From: Miltoncostaea sp963823515
Lineage (GTDB): Bacteria; Actinomycetota; Thermoleophilia; Miltoncostaeales; Miltoncostaeaceae
Length of the DNA: 64,000 nt
Direction of reading: 5' to 3'
NCBI GenBank assembly: GCA_963823515.1
Contig: CAWGMB010000001.1
Location: 175,913-239,912 of the forward strand
Numbering within the stretch: position 1 is the stretch's first letter; each line of letters opens with the position of its first letter. Below, piece after piece: positions 52,207 through 62,891 of the stretch. Position numbers and translations under genes: made by a program. Below the pieces are notes generated by a model that saw only the letters and a program-made list of their open reading frames with translations, was not told where the DNA came from and made no database searches.

Positions 52207-52300
52207 GGCTCCATCGTGCCAGGCCGCGCGCTCAGCCGGACGCCCCCATCGGAGAGAGTGGGCGCCGGGCACCCCGAGCCGGCCGCCGGAGGAGCGCGGC

Positions 52301-53872
52301 CTACATCAGCACGAGTATCTGGGCGACGATGATCTTGAGGACCATGGCGGCGGGGAAGACGAGGGCGTAGCCCAGGCCCACCCGCTGGTCGGAGGTGCGT
52401 TCCTGCGCGAGCGCCAGCACCGCGGGCTGGGTCTGGGCCCCGGCGACGATGCCCGCCAGGCGGGACCCTCCCAGCCCCAGCAGGCGCCCGAGCGCGAGCA
52501 GGCCGCCCGCGGCCACGCCGGTCACGACGAGGCCGGCGATGAAGATGCGCAGCCCCTCCGGGCTGGCGAGGGCGTCGACCAGGTCGCCGCCGGCGCGCGA
52601 GCCGGCGACCGCCAGGAACAGCAGGACGCCGAGTTGCTGCAGGGCGATCGAGGCGGTGTAGGGGATCGACCAGACGATCGGCCCGGAGCGCGCGAGGCGG
52701 CCGAGGACGAGCCCGACGAGCAGGGGTCCCGCGGCGAGGCCGATGGAGAAGGTGCCGCCGGCCGGCGAGGGGAGGGGCACGACGCCCAGCAGCAAGCCCA
52801 TGCAGAGCCCGAGGGAGAGGCCGATCGGGTTCAGGTCGCCGGGGCCGCGCTCCGAGTCGCCGAGGTGGCGCGCGACGTCGGCGAGCCGCTCGCGAGGCGC
52901 GATGACCCGGATGCGGTCGCCCTGCTGCACGACGAGGTCGTCGGTGGCGAGCAGGTCCACGTCGCCACGGCGCACGCGCGAGGCGAGGGCTCCGAAGCGG
53001 CCCGGCAGCTCCAGCTGGCGCACGGTCAGGCCCGAGAGCCTGCGGTTGGACATCGTGATCCGGCGCATGTCGAGCAGGCGGCGGTCGAGGGTCATCGGCT
53101 CCTCGGCGGGCACGCCGACCCGGCCGGCGACCGCCTCGACGTCGGCCTGGCGCCCGATGGCCGCCACCAGGTCGCCGGGCTCCAGACGCGCATCCTCGGC
53201 GGGTACCGCGGTGATCTCGCCGTGCTTGAGGCGGGAGAAGAGCACCGGGTGCTCGGGGTCGTGCGAGAAGTGCCCGACCGGGGGCAGCCCCGTTTCGGTC
53301 ACCTCGAGCGTGACGCCGACGATCGGCGACTCCACCTGCTCGTCGTCGCGCGTGCGGGCGCGCCCGCCGCCGAGCGCCCAGGCCGCCAGCAGCATCATCA
53401 CCACGACGCCCGCCAGGTAGGTCATCGAGTAGCCGACGGTGGGCGCGGCGGAGCCGTCGGCCTGCTCGGTCGCGGCGGCGAGGGCGGGCGTGTTGGTGAG
53501 CGCTCCCGAGAAGACGCCGGCGGTGAGCTCCGAGCTCAGCCCGAACAGGCGGCCGAGCCCCAGCGAGAGCGCGCCGCAGGCGGCGAGCAGGCCGGTGACG
53601 GCCAGCATGGTGCCGAGCCCCGAGCGCAGCGCCCCGAAGAACGCCGAGCCGCTCGCGACGCCGATGCAGTAGGCGAAGACCGCCAGGCCGAGCTCCCCGA
53701 TGAGCGGATCCAGCTCGAGCCGCGCGTCCCAGGCCGACAGCGCCAGCGCCGTGAAGAGCACCGCGGCCGGTCCGAGCATGAAGCCGCGGTAGCGCACGGC
53801 GCCCGCGATGCTCCCGAGCGCCAGGCAGGCGAACAGGAGCAGGATGGGGTTCTCGAGGAGGAAGTCGGCCAT
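52301..53872 (-). CDS. AspT/YidE/YbjL-type transporter with two TrkA-C domains
   Basis: A 523-residue antiporter of the AAEx family from ATG 53872. Five helices (PILLLFACLALGSIAGAVRY, TLALSAWD region, YCIGVASGSAFFGALRSG), two central TrkA-C (RCK_C) domains (EVTETGLPPVGHF, QLELPGRFGALASRVRRG with RIRVIAPRERL) and five more helices. GVFSGALTNTPALAAATEQ and GIVAGAQTQPAVLALAQER are the paired family signatures. Members exchange aspartate/alanine or dicarboxylates; the substrate here is unknown. Confidence 0.9.
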   Translation of the reverse strand: MADFLLENPILLLFACLALGSIAGAVRYRGFMLGPAAVLFTALALSAWDARLELDPLIGELGLAVFAYCIGVASGSAFFGALRSGLGTMLAVTGLLAACGALSLGLGRLFGLSSELTAGVFSGALTNTPALAAATEQADGSAAPTVGYSMTYLAGVVVMMLLAAWALGGGRARTRDDEQVESPIVGVTLEVTETGLPPVGHFSHDPEHPVLFSRLKHGEITAVPAEDARLEPGDLVAAIGRQADVEAVAGRVGVPAEEPMTLDRRLLDMRRITMSNRRLSGLTVRQLELPGRFGALASRVRRGDVDLLATDDLVVQQGDRIRVIAPRERLADVARHLGDSERGPGDLNPIGLSLGLCMGLLLGVVPLPSPAGGTFSIGLAAGPLLVGLVLGRLARSGPIVWSIPYTASIALQQLGVLLFLAVAGSRAGGDLVDALASPEGLRIFIAGLVVTGVAAGGLLALGRLLGLGGSRLAGIVAGAQTQPAVLALAQERTSDQRVGLGYALVFPAAMVLKIIVAQILVLM

Positions 53873-54073
53873 GCGGGGACGTTTGCGCCTTTGCCGGGAG
53901 GGGGTCGTGGTCGCGGGCGAGGATGACGGTAGGGCACCGCCGCCGAAGAGCCCAATCGGCAGCCGGCCGGTGGATCCGAGGTTTCCGTCGGCACCCCTGC
54001 CCGCCGGGCATCGCGGCACGGATCGCGGTGCTCCCCGTGGATCCCGCGGGCCGATCCGCCCTAGGATCGGCCC

Positions 54074-54542
54074 GTGCCCGTCGATGTCGTCACCACCGTC
54101 GAGATCGCCCGCCCGCGCTCGGTCGTCGCGTCCTTCGCGATGGATCCCGGCAACGCCACGGCCTGGTACGAGAACATCGAGGCGGTCGAGTGGAGGACGG
54201 AGCCCCCTCTCGCCGTCGGCATCGCGGATCGCGTTCGTCGCCCGCTTCCTCGGCCGGCGGCTCGCCTACACCTACGAGGTGCGTGAGATCACCGGCGACG
54301 AGCGGTTCGTGATGTCCACCTCCGAGGGCCCGTTCGCGATGGAGACGACCTACGCCTGGAGCGACACGCCTTCCGGCGACACGCGGATGACGCTCCGCAA
54401 CCGCGGCGAGCCGTCGGGGTTCTCGCGATTGGCGTCTCCACTCATGGCGGCGGCGATGCGGCGTGCCAACCGCAAGGACCTCAGGCTCCTCGCGTCGATC
54501 CTGGAGGCCGGCGACGACACGACCCGGCCGGCCGGGGGCTGA
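54074..54542 (+). CDS. SRPBCC family protein (one frameshift)
   Basis: A ~155-residue START/polyketide-cyclase-like fold. GTG 54074 opens VVTTVEIARPRSVVASFAMD and EAVEWRTEPPLAVG in one frame; SRIAFVARFLGRRLAYTYEV and SEGPFAMETTYAWSD continue in another, joined by removing the A at 54221. RMTLRNRGEPSGFSRLASPL is typical of polyketide_cyc2 members. It binds a hydrophobic ligand of unknown identity. Ends 4 bp before the TfoX-like gene. Confidence 0.82.
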
Positions 54543-54546
54543 GGGC

Positions 54547-54885
54547 GTGGCCTTCGACGAGAACCTCGCCGAGCGCGTGCGCCTGGTGCTGGCCGACGCG
54601 CCCGACCTGCACGAGCAGATGATGTTCGGCGGCATCGCGTTCATGGTCGGCGGTCACATGGCCTGCGGCGTGCTCGGAGACGAGCTGATCGCCCGCCTCG
54701 GGCCCGAGGGCGGCCCGCGCGCGCTCGCCTCGCCCGACGTGCGCCCGATGGACTTCACCGGGCGGCCGATGCGGGCCTTCGTCGTGGTCGGCGCGCCGGC
54801 GCTGCGGCGCGACGAGGATCTCGCGCGCTGGATCCGCGAGGCCACGGCCTTCGTGGCCACGCTGCCGGCCAAGCGCGCCCGTTAG
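54547..54885 (+). CDS. TfoX N-terminal domain protein
   Basis: A 112-residue protein from GTG 54547. The TfoX_N signature is MMFGGIAFMVGGHMACGVLG with LIARLGPEGG, followed by the conserved DFTGRPMRAFVVV. Stand-alone TfoX_N proteins are widespread in actinobacteria and their function is unknown; competence regulation as in Haemophilus should not be assumed. Co-transcribed with the SRPBCC gene. Confidence 0.88.
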   Translation: MAFDENLAERVRLVLADAPDLHEQMMFGGIAFMVGGHMACGVLGDELIARLGPEGGPRALASPDVRPMDFTGRPMRAFVVVGAPALRRDEDLARWIREATAFVATLPAKRAR

Positions 54886-54955
54886 GAGCCGGGCCGGGCG
54901 CGGCCCGGCGGCGCGCGGAGGTCAAGTCCGTCCATCGCGCGGTCGAAGGACCACT

Positions 54956-56590
54956 ATGCGCTCATCTCACGTTCTCACAGCCGTGCTCGCACTGACGATG
55001 CTCCCGGCGGTCGCCGCCGGAGCCCCCACGATCGCGGAGGTGAGCTCCGGCCTCACCGCCAACAGCCCGCCGACCGGGATCACCGCCGGCCCCGACGGCA
55101 ACCTCTGGTTCACCCAGCAGGCGAACCCGGCCCGGATCGGCCGCATCACCCCCGCGGGGGTGGTCACCGAGTTCACGGCCGGCCTCTCCGCGAACAGCCA
55201 GCCGACCGGGATCGCCGCCGGCCCCGACGGCAACCTGTGGTTCACCGAGCGGCTGAACCCGGCCCGGATCGGCCGCATCACCCCCGCGGGCGTCGTCACC
55301 GAGTTCACGGTCCGGCCTCTCCGCGAACAGCCAGCCGACCGGGATCGCCGCCGGCCCCGACGGCAACCTGTGGTTCACCGAGCCGGCGAACCCGGGCCGG
55401 ATCGGCCGCATCACCCCCGCGGGGTGGTCACCGAGTTCACGCGCCGGCCTCACCGCGAACAGCCAGCCGACCGGGATCGCCGCCGGCCCCGACGGCAACC
55501 TGTGGTTCACCGAGCAGGCGGAACCCGGGCCGGATCGGCCGCATCACCCCCGCCGGGGTGGTCACCGAGTTCACGGCCGGCCTGTCCGCGAACAGCCAAG
55601 CCGACCGGGATCGCCGCCGGCCCCGACGGCAACCTCTGGTTCACCGAGCAGGGCAACTCGGGCGCCATCGGGCGCATCACCCCCGCCGGGGTGATCACCG
55701 AGTTCACCGAGGGCCTGAGCGTCAACTCCAAGCCCACCGGCATCGCCGCCGGCCCCGACGGCAACATCTGGTTCACCCAGCAGGCGAACCCGGGCAGGAT
55801 CGGCCGCATCACCCCCGCCGGCGTCATCACCGAGTTCACCGAGGGCCTGAGCGCCGACTCCAAGCCCACCGGCATCGCCGCCGGCCCGGACGGCAACCTC
55901 TGGTTCACCGAGCAGGCCAACCCCGGCCGGATCGGGCGGATCAGCTTCGGCTCGTCCTCCGCCCCCGGCGGAACCGACCCCTTCGTCAGCGACCCCCCCT
56001 CGCTCACTGCGCCCCGCCCCGAGCCCGCCCTCGGCCGGAAGGTCGCGACCGCTCCGCTCGCCGGGGTCGTCCGCATCAAGGCACCCGGGTCGGGTGGCTT
56101 CATCCGCCTCGACGGCTCGACCGCGATCCCCACCGGATCGGCGATCGACGCCAGGCGCGGCCGCGTGTCGGTCGTCTCCGCCCTCCCCGGCGGCAGGACC
56201 CAGACCGCGACCTTCTGGGGCGGCGCCTTCATCGTGCGCCAGAACCGGTCGGGCATGACGAAGCTGGTCCTGCCGCGCGCCAGCGGCTGCACGCCGTCGC
56301 CCGCGACCGCCAAGACCTCGAACTCGCGCTTCAGCGAGAACGCCAAGCGCCGCCGCAAGAAGGGGAAGCGGCGTCCCTCGCTGTGGGGCAGTGACCGGCG
56401 CGGTCGCTACCAGACCCAGGGATCGAACAGCGTCGCCACCGTCCGCGGGACCAAGTGGCAGACCGTCAACCGCTGCGACGGAACCCTCACCCGCGTGCGC
56501 GAGGGCGTGGTCGTGGTCCGGGACAAGCGCCTGCGCCGCAACGTGAAGGTGACCGCGGGTCGCGGCTACCTGGCCCGCGCGCGCCGCTGA
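54956..56590 (+). CDS. Secreted streptogramin-lyase-type repeat protein with FecR-like domain (several indels)
   Basis: Signal peptide, then seven ~42-residue repeats of the type GITAGPDGNLWFTQQANPAR followed by IGRITPAGVVTEF, as in virginiamycin B lyase beta-propellers (126-bp DNA period). Repeats 1-2 and 6-7 read in the annotated frame; in 3-5 the repeats hop frames because of indels near 55311, 55424, 55440, 55519 and 55597, whose net change is +3. The C-terminus (GGFIRLDGSTAIPTGSAIDA, ATFWGGAFIVRQN, VRGTKWQTVNRCDGTL) is FecR-like, with a basic linker. True antibiotic lyase activity is not implied. It ends directly before CHASE2-HD-GYP. Confidence 0.8.
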   Translation: MRSSHVLTAVLALTMLPAVAAGAPTIAEVSSGLTANSPPTGITAGPDGNLWFTQQANPARIGRITPAGVVTEFTAGLSANSQPTGIAAGPDGNLWFTERLNPARIGRITPAGVVTEFTVRPLREQPADRDRRRPRRQPVVHRAGEPGPDRPHHPRGVVTEFTRRPHREQPADRDRRRPRRQPVVHRAGGTRAGSAASPPPGWSPSSRPACPRTAKPTGIAAGPDGNLWFTEQGNSGAIGRITPAGVITEFTEGLSVNSKPTGIAAGPDGNIWFTQQANPGRIGRITPAGVITEFTEGLSADSKPTGIAAGPDGNLWFTEQANPGRIGRISFGSSSAPGGTDPFVSDPPSLTAPRPEPALGRKVATAPLAGVVRIKAPGSGGFIRLDGSTAIPTGSAIDARRGRVSVVSALPGGRTQTATFWGGAFIVRQNRSGMTKLVLPRASGCTPSPATAKTSNSRFSENAKRRRKKGKRRPSLWGSDRRGRYQTQGSNSVATVRGTKWQTVNRCDGTLTRVREGVVVVRDKRLRRNVKVTAGRGYLARARR

Positions 56591-56591
56591 G

Positions 56592-58397
56592 GTGCGGTCC
56601 GCCCGGCAGCGCCACCCGGCGCGCCGGCGCCTCGGGTGGCGGTCGCGATCGGTCGCGGCCCTGCTTGCCGGCGTGCTCGCGGTGGGGGGCGCCCTCGCCC
56701 TCGACCTCGGCGGGGCGCTGACCCGGGCGGAGGGCTCGACGGTCGATGCGCGCTTCCGGCTGCGCGGGCCCGTGACACCCGACGACCTGATGGTGGTCGG
56801 GGTGGACGACGTCACCTTCTCCGACCTGCAGCGCCGCTGGCCCTTTCCCCGCTCGCTGCACGGCAGGGTCATCGACCGCCTGCGCGCCGCGGGCGCCCGC
56901 CAGGTGGTCTTCGACGTCCAGTTCACCGAGCCGACGACCCCCGAGCAGGACGGGCGCCTCTACGACGCCGTCGCGCGTGCCCCCGGGACGATCCTGGCGA
57001 CCACCGAGGTCGCCGACGACGGCAGCACCAACGTCCTCGGCGGCGACGAGAACCTGGCGGCCGCGGGCGCCTGGGCGGCGGCGAGCAACGTCGCGCCCGG
57101 CGCGGGCGGGGTGATCCGGCGCTTCCCGCGGAGCGTCGGCGGCCTCGACTCGGTGGCGGTGCGCTCGGTCGAGTCGCTGACGGGCCGGAGGCCGGCGAGC
57201 GGTCCCTTCGGGGCCAACGGCGCCCTGATCGACTACCGCGGCCCGCCGGGCACGATCCCGACGGTCTCCTACTCCGACGTGTTGAAGGGCCGGGTTCCGG
57301 CGCGCCAGATCGCGGGTCGCGTCGTCGTGGTCGGCGCGACGGCGCCCACGCTGCAGGACATCCACCCCACGCCGACCTCGGACGACCCGATGGCCGGCCC
57401 CGAGGTGCAGGCAAACGCCATCTGGACCGCGCTCCACGGGATGCCCCTGCGGGACGCCCCGGGGTCGTTCGGCATCGCCGCGATCGTCGTGCTGGGGCTC
57501 CTGGGCCCGGTGCTCAGCCTCCGCCTGTCGGCCGTGCCCACCGCGCTCGCCTGCATCCTCGGCGGCGGGGGGTACGCGTTCGCGGCGGCGGTGGCCTTCG
57601 ACCGGGGCCTCGTGCTGCTCGTGGTGGCGCCGTTGGTGGCGTGCGCGGTCGGCATGGTCGCCTCGCTGGTGGTCGGCTATCTCGCCGAGAGCCGGGCCCG
57701 GCGACAGGCCGACGACGAGAACGAGGTGCTGGAGCGCCTGGTGCGCGAGCGGACCGAGGAACTCCGCGAGACCCAGATGGAGGTCGTGCGCCGGCTCAGC
57801 CAGGCGGCGGAGTCGCGCGACGAGGAGACCGGGCTTCACATCGAGCGCATGAGCCGGATGTGCGAGGCGCTCGGCCGGGCGGTGGGCATGAGCGAGAGCG
57901 AGGCCGAGCGGCTACGGCTCGCGAGCGCCCTCCACGACGTGGGCAAGATCGGCATCCCGGACAGCGTCCTGCTGAAGCCCGGCCGCCTCGATCCGGACGA
58001 GCTCGAGATCATGCGCAGCCACACCACGGTCGGCGCGGCCATCCTGGGCGCGTCGCGCCTGCCCCTGGTGCGCCTGGCGGAGGAGGTCGTGCTGACCCAC
58101 CACGAGCGCTGGGACGGGACGGGCTACCCGCGGGGCCTCGCCGGCGAGCAGATCCCCCTCTCGGGAAGGATCGCGGCGATCTGCGACGTCTTCGACGCCC
58201 TGCTCTCGAGCCGGCCCTACAAGGACGGCTGGCCGCTCGAGGAGGCGACGGCCGAGATCGCCCGCCTCGCCGGGAGCCACTTCGACCCCGACCTGGTACC
58301 GGTCTTCCTGGGCCTCGTGCCCGGCCTCGTCCGCGAGCTCGAGATGGTGAGCGCACCGGCGCGCCCGGTCGTCGCGGGCGCTCTCGTGCCCGGCTGA
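56592..58397 (+). CDS. CHASE2 sensor with HD-GYP phosphodiesterase domain
   Basis: A 601-residue membrane sensor from GTG 56592, 1 bp after the upstream stop. An N-terminal helix precedes an extracytoplasmic CHASE2 domain (VDARFRLRGPVTPDDLMVV, RQVVFDVQFTEPTTPEQDG, GRVVVVGATAPTLQDIHPT), then three helices, a short coiled coil, and an HD-GYP domain with HDVGKIGIPD and HHERWDGTGYPRGLAGE. It would hydrolyse cyclic di-GMP or a related dinucleotide. CHASE2 proteins are frequently encoded beside FecR-domain proteins, as here, so the pair is probably a signalling unit. Confidence 0.92.
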   Translation: MRSARQRHPARRRLGWRSRSVAALLAGVLAVGGALALDLGGALTRAEGSTVDARFRLRGPVTPDDLMVVGVDDVTFSDLQRRWPFPRSLHGRVIDRLRAAGARQVVFDVQFTEPTTPEQDGRLYDAVARAPGTILATTEVADDGSTNVLGGDENLAAAGAWAAASNVAPGAGGVIRRFPRSVGGLDSVAVRSVESLTGRRPASGPFGANGALIDYRGPPGTIPTVSYSDVLKGRVPARQIAGRVVVVGATAPTLQDIHPTPTSDDPMAGPEVQANAIWTALHGMPLRDAPGSFGIAAIVVLGLLGPVLSLRLSAVPTALACILGGGGYAFAAAVAFDRGLVLLVVAPLVACAVGMVASLVVGYLAESRARRQADDENEVLERLVRERTEELRETQMEVVRRLSQAAESRDEETGLHIERMSRMCEALGRAVGMSESEAERLRLASALHDVGKIGIPDSVLLKPGRLDPDELEIMRSHTTVGAAILGASRLPLVRLAEEVVLTHHERWDGTGYPRGLAGEQIPLSGRIAAICDVFDALLSSRPYKDGWPLEEATAEIARLAGSHFDPDLVPVFLGLVPGLVRELEMVSAPARPVVAGALVPG

Positions 58398-58473
58398 CGC
58401 TGACGGCCGGCCGCGCCGACGCGCGGCCGCGTCAAGAGGGCACCCGGCTCCGACCGGCGAAGACACCAACCCC

Positions 58474-59682
58474 ATGGTCTCCCGCACCCTCGCCCGGGCG
58501 TGCCTGGCCGCCGTGGTCGCCATCGCCGCCCCGATCTCCGGATTCGCGCCGGAGCCCTTGTCGGGCGCCCCCGCGCCGCGCACCGCCGAGGCCGGGGTGC
58601 TCGGCCTGGGCGCCCACGGCCCGACCGTGCGCGCGCTGCAGCGCGAGCTGCGCTCGCGCGGGTTCCGGGTCGCGGTGGACGGGATCTACGGAACCGGCAC
58701 CCGTCGGGCGGTGGCGCGCTTCCAGCGCCGGGTGGGCATCCGCATCAACGGGATCGTCGACCGGCCCCTGCTGTGGTGGCTGGGCCTGTCGGTCTGCGAC
58801 CTCCCCGGGCCCACCACCGCGCGCGGCGCGTCGGGCGGGACGCTGCGCCTGGGCAGCTACGGGCCGAAGGTCTGCGCGCTGCAGCGCGCGCTCGCGCGCT
58901 CGGGCGAGCCCGTCGCGGTCGACGGCGGCTACGGCCCCCGGACCCGCGCCGCCGTGCGCCGCGCGCAGAGGCGCCTGGGCCTGCGGGCCGACGGCGTCGC
59001 CGACGCGCGGCTGCGCGCCCGCCTACGCGCCCGGCCCGGCCCCGTCACGCCCAAGGGGGCGCTGCTGTCGGTCGGCGCCGAGGGCCCGCCGGTGCGAAAG
59101 CTGCAGGTCGCGCTGGGCCGCCAGGGCTTCCCGGTGGCGACCGACGGGGCGTTCGGCCCCCTCACCCGCCGCGCGGTCGCGCGGTATCAGCGCCAGGAGG
59201 GGCTTCCGGTGAACGGCGCCGCCGACGTGGCCCTGCTGCGTCGCCTGCGGGCGACGCGCGCCCGGCACCTGACGAGGTTCCCGGTCGACGGCCCGCGGGC
59301 GTTCTCGAACGACTACGGCGCACCCCGCCACCAGGGCTCTCACCGGGGCATCGACATCCTGGCCGCCCGCGGCACCCCCGTGGTGGCCGTCGCCGACGGG
59401 GTCATCGACAGCCTCAGCCGCACCGACACGGGTCTCGGCGGCATCCGCGTCTGGCTGCGCGACGCCGCCGGCACCCGGTACTACTTCGCCCACCTGCGCG
59501 GGATCGCGCCCGGCATCGCGGTCGGCGTCCGCGTCACGGCGGGACGGCGGCTCGGCTCGGTCGGCCGCACGGGCGACGCCCGGGGCGGCGTCTTCCACCT
59601 CCACTTCGAGATGCACCCCGGCGGCGGCAAGGCGGTCAACCCCTACGTGGAGCTTCGCGACCTCGACCCCGCGGGGGTCTGA
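58474..59682 (+). CDS. Secreted M23 peptidase with three peptidoglycan-binding domains
   Basis: A 402-residue protein with a signal peptide (CLAAVVAIAAPISGFA). Three PG_binding_1 modules follow (GPTVRALQRELRSRGFRVAV, GPKVCALQRALARSGEPVAV, GPPVRKLQVALGRQGFPVAT, each with a VDGxYG-type turn). The C-terminal LytM/M23 domain has zinc ligands HRGIDI and FHLHFEMHPGG plus YYFAHLRG. It should cleave peptidoglycan cross-links or act as an activator. Ends 47 bp inside the convergent zinc-ribbon gene. Confidence 0.92.
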   Translation: MVSRTLARACLAAVVAIAAPISGFAPEPLSGAPAPRTAEAGVLGLGAHGPTVRALQRELRSRGFRVAVDGIYGTGTRRAVARFQRRVGIRINGIVDRPLLWWLGLSVCDLPGPTTARGASGGTLRLGSYGPKVCALQRALARSGEPVAVDGGYGPRTRAAVRRAQRRLGLRADGVADARLRARLRARPGPVTPKGALLSVGAEGPPVRKLQVALGRQGFPVATDGAFGPLTRRAVARYQRQEGLPVNGAADVALLRRLRATRARHLTRFPVDGPRAFSNDYGAPRHQGSHRGIDILAARGTPVVAVADGVIDSLSRTDTGLGGIRVWLRDAAGTRYYFAHLRGIAPGIAVGVRVTAGRRLGSVGRTGDARGGVFHLHFEMHPGGGKAVNPYVELRDLDPAGV

Positions 59683-59863
59683 GCACCGGGGCGCAGGCGG
59701 CGTCCGCGGGCGGGCCTACCCCTGCGGCGCGCGGCGTCCGGTCGGGTCCGCAGGCCGACGCGGCGCCCTCGCAGCAGCCCTCCACGATCCGCCCGCACGA
59801 CGAGCAGACGGCCTTCGCCCGGATCTCGACGAGCGGCGCCGCGCAGAGGGGGCACAGGTCCAT
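59636..59863 (-). CDS. Zinc-ribbon protein
   Basis: ATG 59863; MDLCPLCAAPLVEIRAKAVC followed by SSCGRIVEGCCEG gives a CxxC-N14-CxxC zinc ribbon at the very N-terminus. The remaining ~40 residues are basic and low-complexity and overlap the end of the M23 gene, so the true protein may be shorter (about 45-50 residues) with an indel hiding the stop. Function unknown. Confidence 0.55.
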   Translation of the reverse strand: MDLCPLCAAPLVEIRAKAVCSSCGRIVEGCCEGAASACGPDRTPRAAGVGPPADAACAPVLRPPRGRGREAPRRG

Positions 59864-59959
59864 CAGCCCAGGGTAGACGGGCCGCCGGACGGGCAGCGGA
59901 CCGGCCGGCCGGTGGGGCCGACGTGGCCGGGCGCGGGTGACCGCCGCGCCCCGGGGCGG

Positions 59960-60274
59960 TCACATCATCTCGAGGACCTCGTAGACGTCGACGCCGCCGC
60001 CGTCCGCGAGGATCGGGCAGCCCTTTGCCATCTCGGTGGCCGCCGCGAGGCTGTCGGCCCAGACGATCGAGTAGCCGCCGAGCCCGGCCGCTCCCGAGTC
60101 GCCGACCCCCCCGTCGGCCGAGACCGACGACGAGGCGCCGAAGGGGTTGCCGGCATCGAGCGCCGCCGCGCCCATGCCGCCGAGCCACGCCCCCCAGGCC
60201 GCCATGACGGCCTCGCGCTGCGCGTCGGTCTCGGGCATCTTGCCGCCGCGGTAGGTGTAGACGTACTTGGCCAT
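59960..60274 (-). CDS. YCII-related (DGPF) domain protein
   Basis: A 104-residue protein, ATG 60274: KYVYTYRGGKMPETDAQREA, VMAAWGAWLGGMGAAALDAG, GYSIVWADSLAAATEMAKG and CPIL then VDVYEVLEM match the YCII-related group often linked to ECF sigma factors. No sigma factor is adjacent here. Function unknown. Confidence 0.85.
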   Translation of the reverse strand: MAKYVYTYRGGKMPETDAQREAVMAAWGAWLGGMGAAALDAGNPFGASSSVSADGGVGDSGAAGLGGYSIVWADSLAAATEMAKGCPILADGGGVDVYEVLEMM

Positions 60275-60452
60275 GATCCGTCTCCTCGTTCCGATTGGAC
60301 GTTGCGGGCGAGCGCCCGTCGACTCCTCGCGCCGGGCCTTCACCCTGTAGACGGAGCGCCGCCCCGGAATCGACACCCCCGCCCCTCGGCGCGACCCCGA
60401 CGGGCGGACGGGGCGCGCGGGGAGGCCGCGGCCGCCTATGATCGCCCGCGCA

Positions 60453-61893
<1,441 letters not shown>

Positions 61894-61901
<8 letters not shown>

Positions 61902-62833
61902 CCCCTCGCAGCGCGCGCCGCGACCGCGCGGCCGCCGACCCGCAGCAGGTGCAGCCCCGCGATCCCCCTCCAGCCGGCATAGGGCTCCATGAACTCCACC
62001 ACGTCCCTCTCGGTCGCCATGGCGTGGGGGCGCCCTGTGAGGGCCTCTCCCACGAGCGTGAGGTAGGCGAAGTCGCCCGCCGGCAGCGCGTCGAAGTCGC
62101 CCTGGCCGTGCAGCGCGAGCACGGCGAGCGTCCACGGGCCGATGCCCGGGATGGCCCGCAGGCGCGCGGCGCCCGGAGCGCGGCCACCCGGCGCGGCGTC
62201 GAGATCGACCCGCCCGGAGGCCACCTCCCGCGCCGCGGCGATCAGCGCGCGCGAGCGCCCCGCCGAGAGCCCGCAGCGCTGCAGGAGCGCCGGCGACAGG
62301 CCGGCCACCGCCTCCGGGGCCGGAGCGTCCCGAAGCCCGCTCGCGGCGTCGCGCGGCCCGTGCGCGGCGACGATGCGGCGCTTGATGACCGTCGCCCGCT
62401 CGTCGGTGACGAGCTGCTCGCAGACCGCCCACATCAGCACCTCGAAGGGCAGGGGCCGCCGCCAGGGGCGGACGTGCGGCGCGCTGCGGACCGAGTGCCC
62501 GATCAGCGGGTCGTCGCGAAAGCGGCGCAGGAACCCGCTCAGGTCGTCGTCCACGCCGGTCCAGAAGCGCAGCCGCGCCAGCCCGGCCTCGGCGGCCTCG
62601 GCTGCCGGGGCGTGCGACGACAGGCTCACCGCGCCGGCCCGCGCGGAGCGGGCCCGCAGCACGACCGGCGCGCCCCCGAGGTGCACCAGCCGCTCCACGC
62701 CGCCCCCGCGCCACCGCGCCGTCCCCTCGCGCCCGGCGGCCGACAGCCGCACGGGCGAGACCGGGGCGACCTCGGCGGCCGCCACGACGCCGTCGCCGGT
62801 TCCCACCCTGTCCGCTGCGGGCGCGCCGTCCAC
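61894..62833 (-). CDS. AlkA-like DNA-3-methyladenine glycosylase
   Basis: HhH-GPD base-excision repair glycosylase from GTG 62833. The helix-hairpin-helix and GPD segment reads ARLRAIPGIGPWTLAVLALH with the catalytic Asp in PAGDFAYLTLVG; LPFEVLMWAVCEQLVTDERA and YAGWRGIAGLHLLRVG are also typical. The long frame runs on to 61652, deep into pyruvate kinase, which is unlikely; a 1-base indel around 61905-61912 would move the end to 61894 (ALRGVR). Removes alkylated purines from DNA. Confidence 0.83.
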
Positions 62834-62891
62834 ACGGCGAGCGTATCCCCGTGTCGTTCCGTGCGCCGCGGACGCGGCGTACGCTGAGCGC

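Noticed and set aside
54956..55950. 126-bp periodic repeats considered as a CRISPR-like or satellite array
   Set aside because: The repeats encode 42-residue propeller units and have no spacers; period and translation fit streptogramin-lyase blades.
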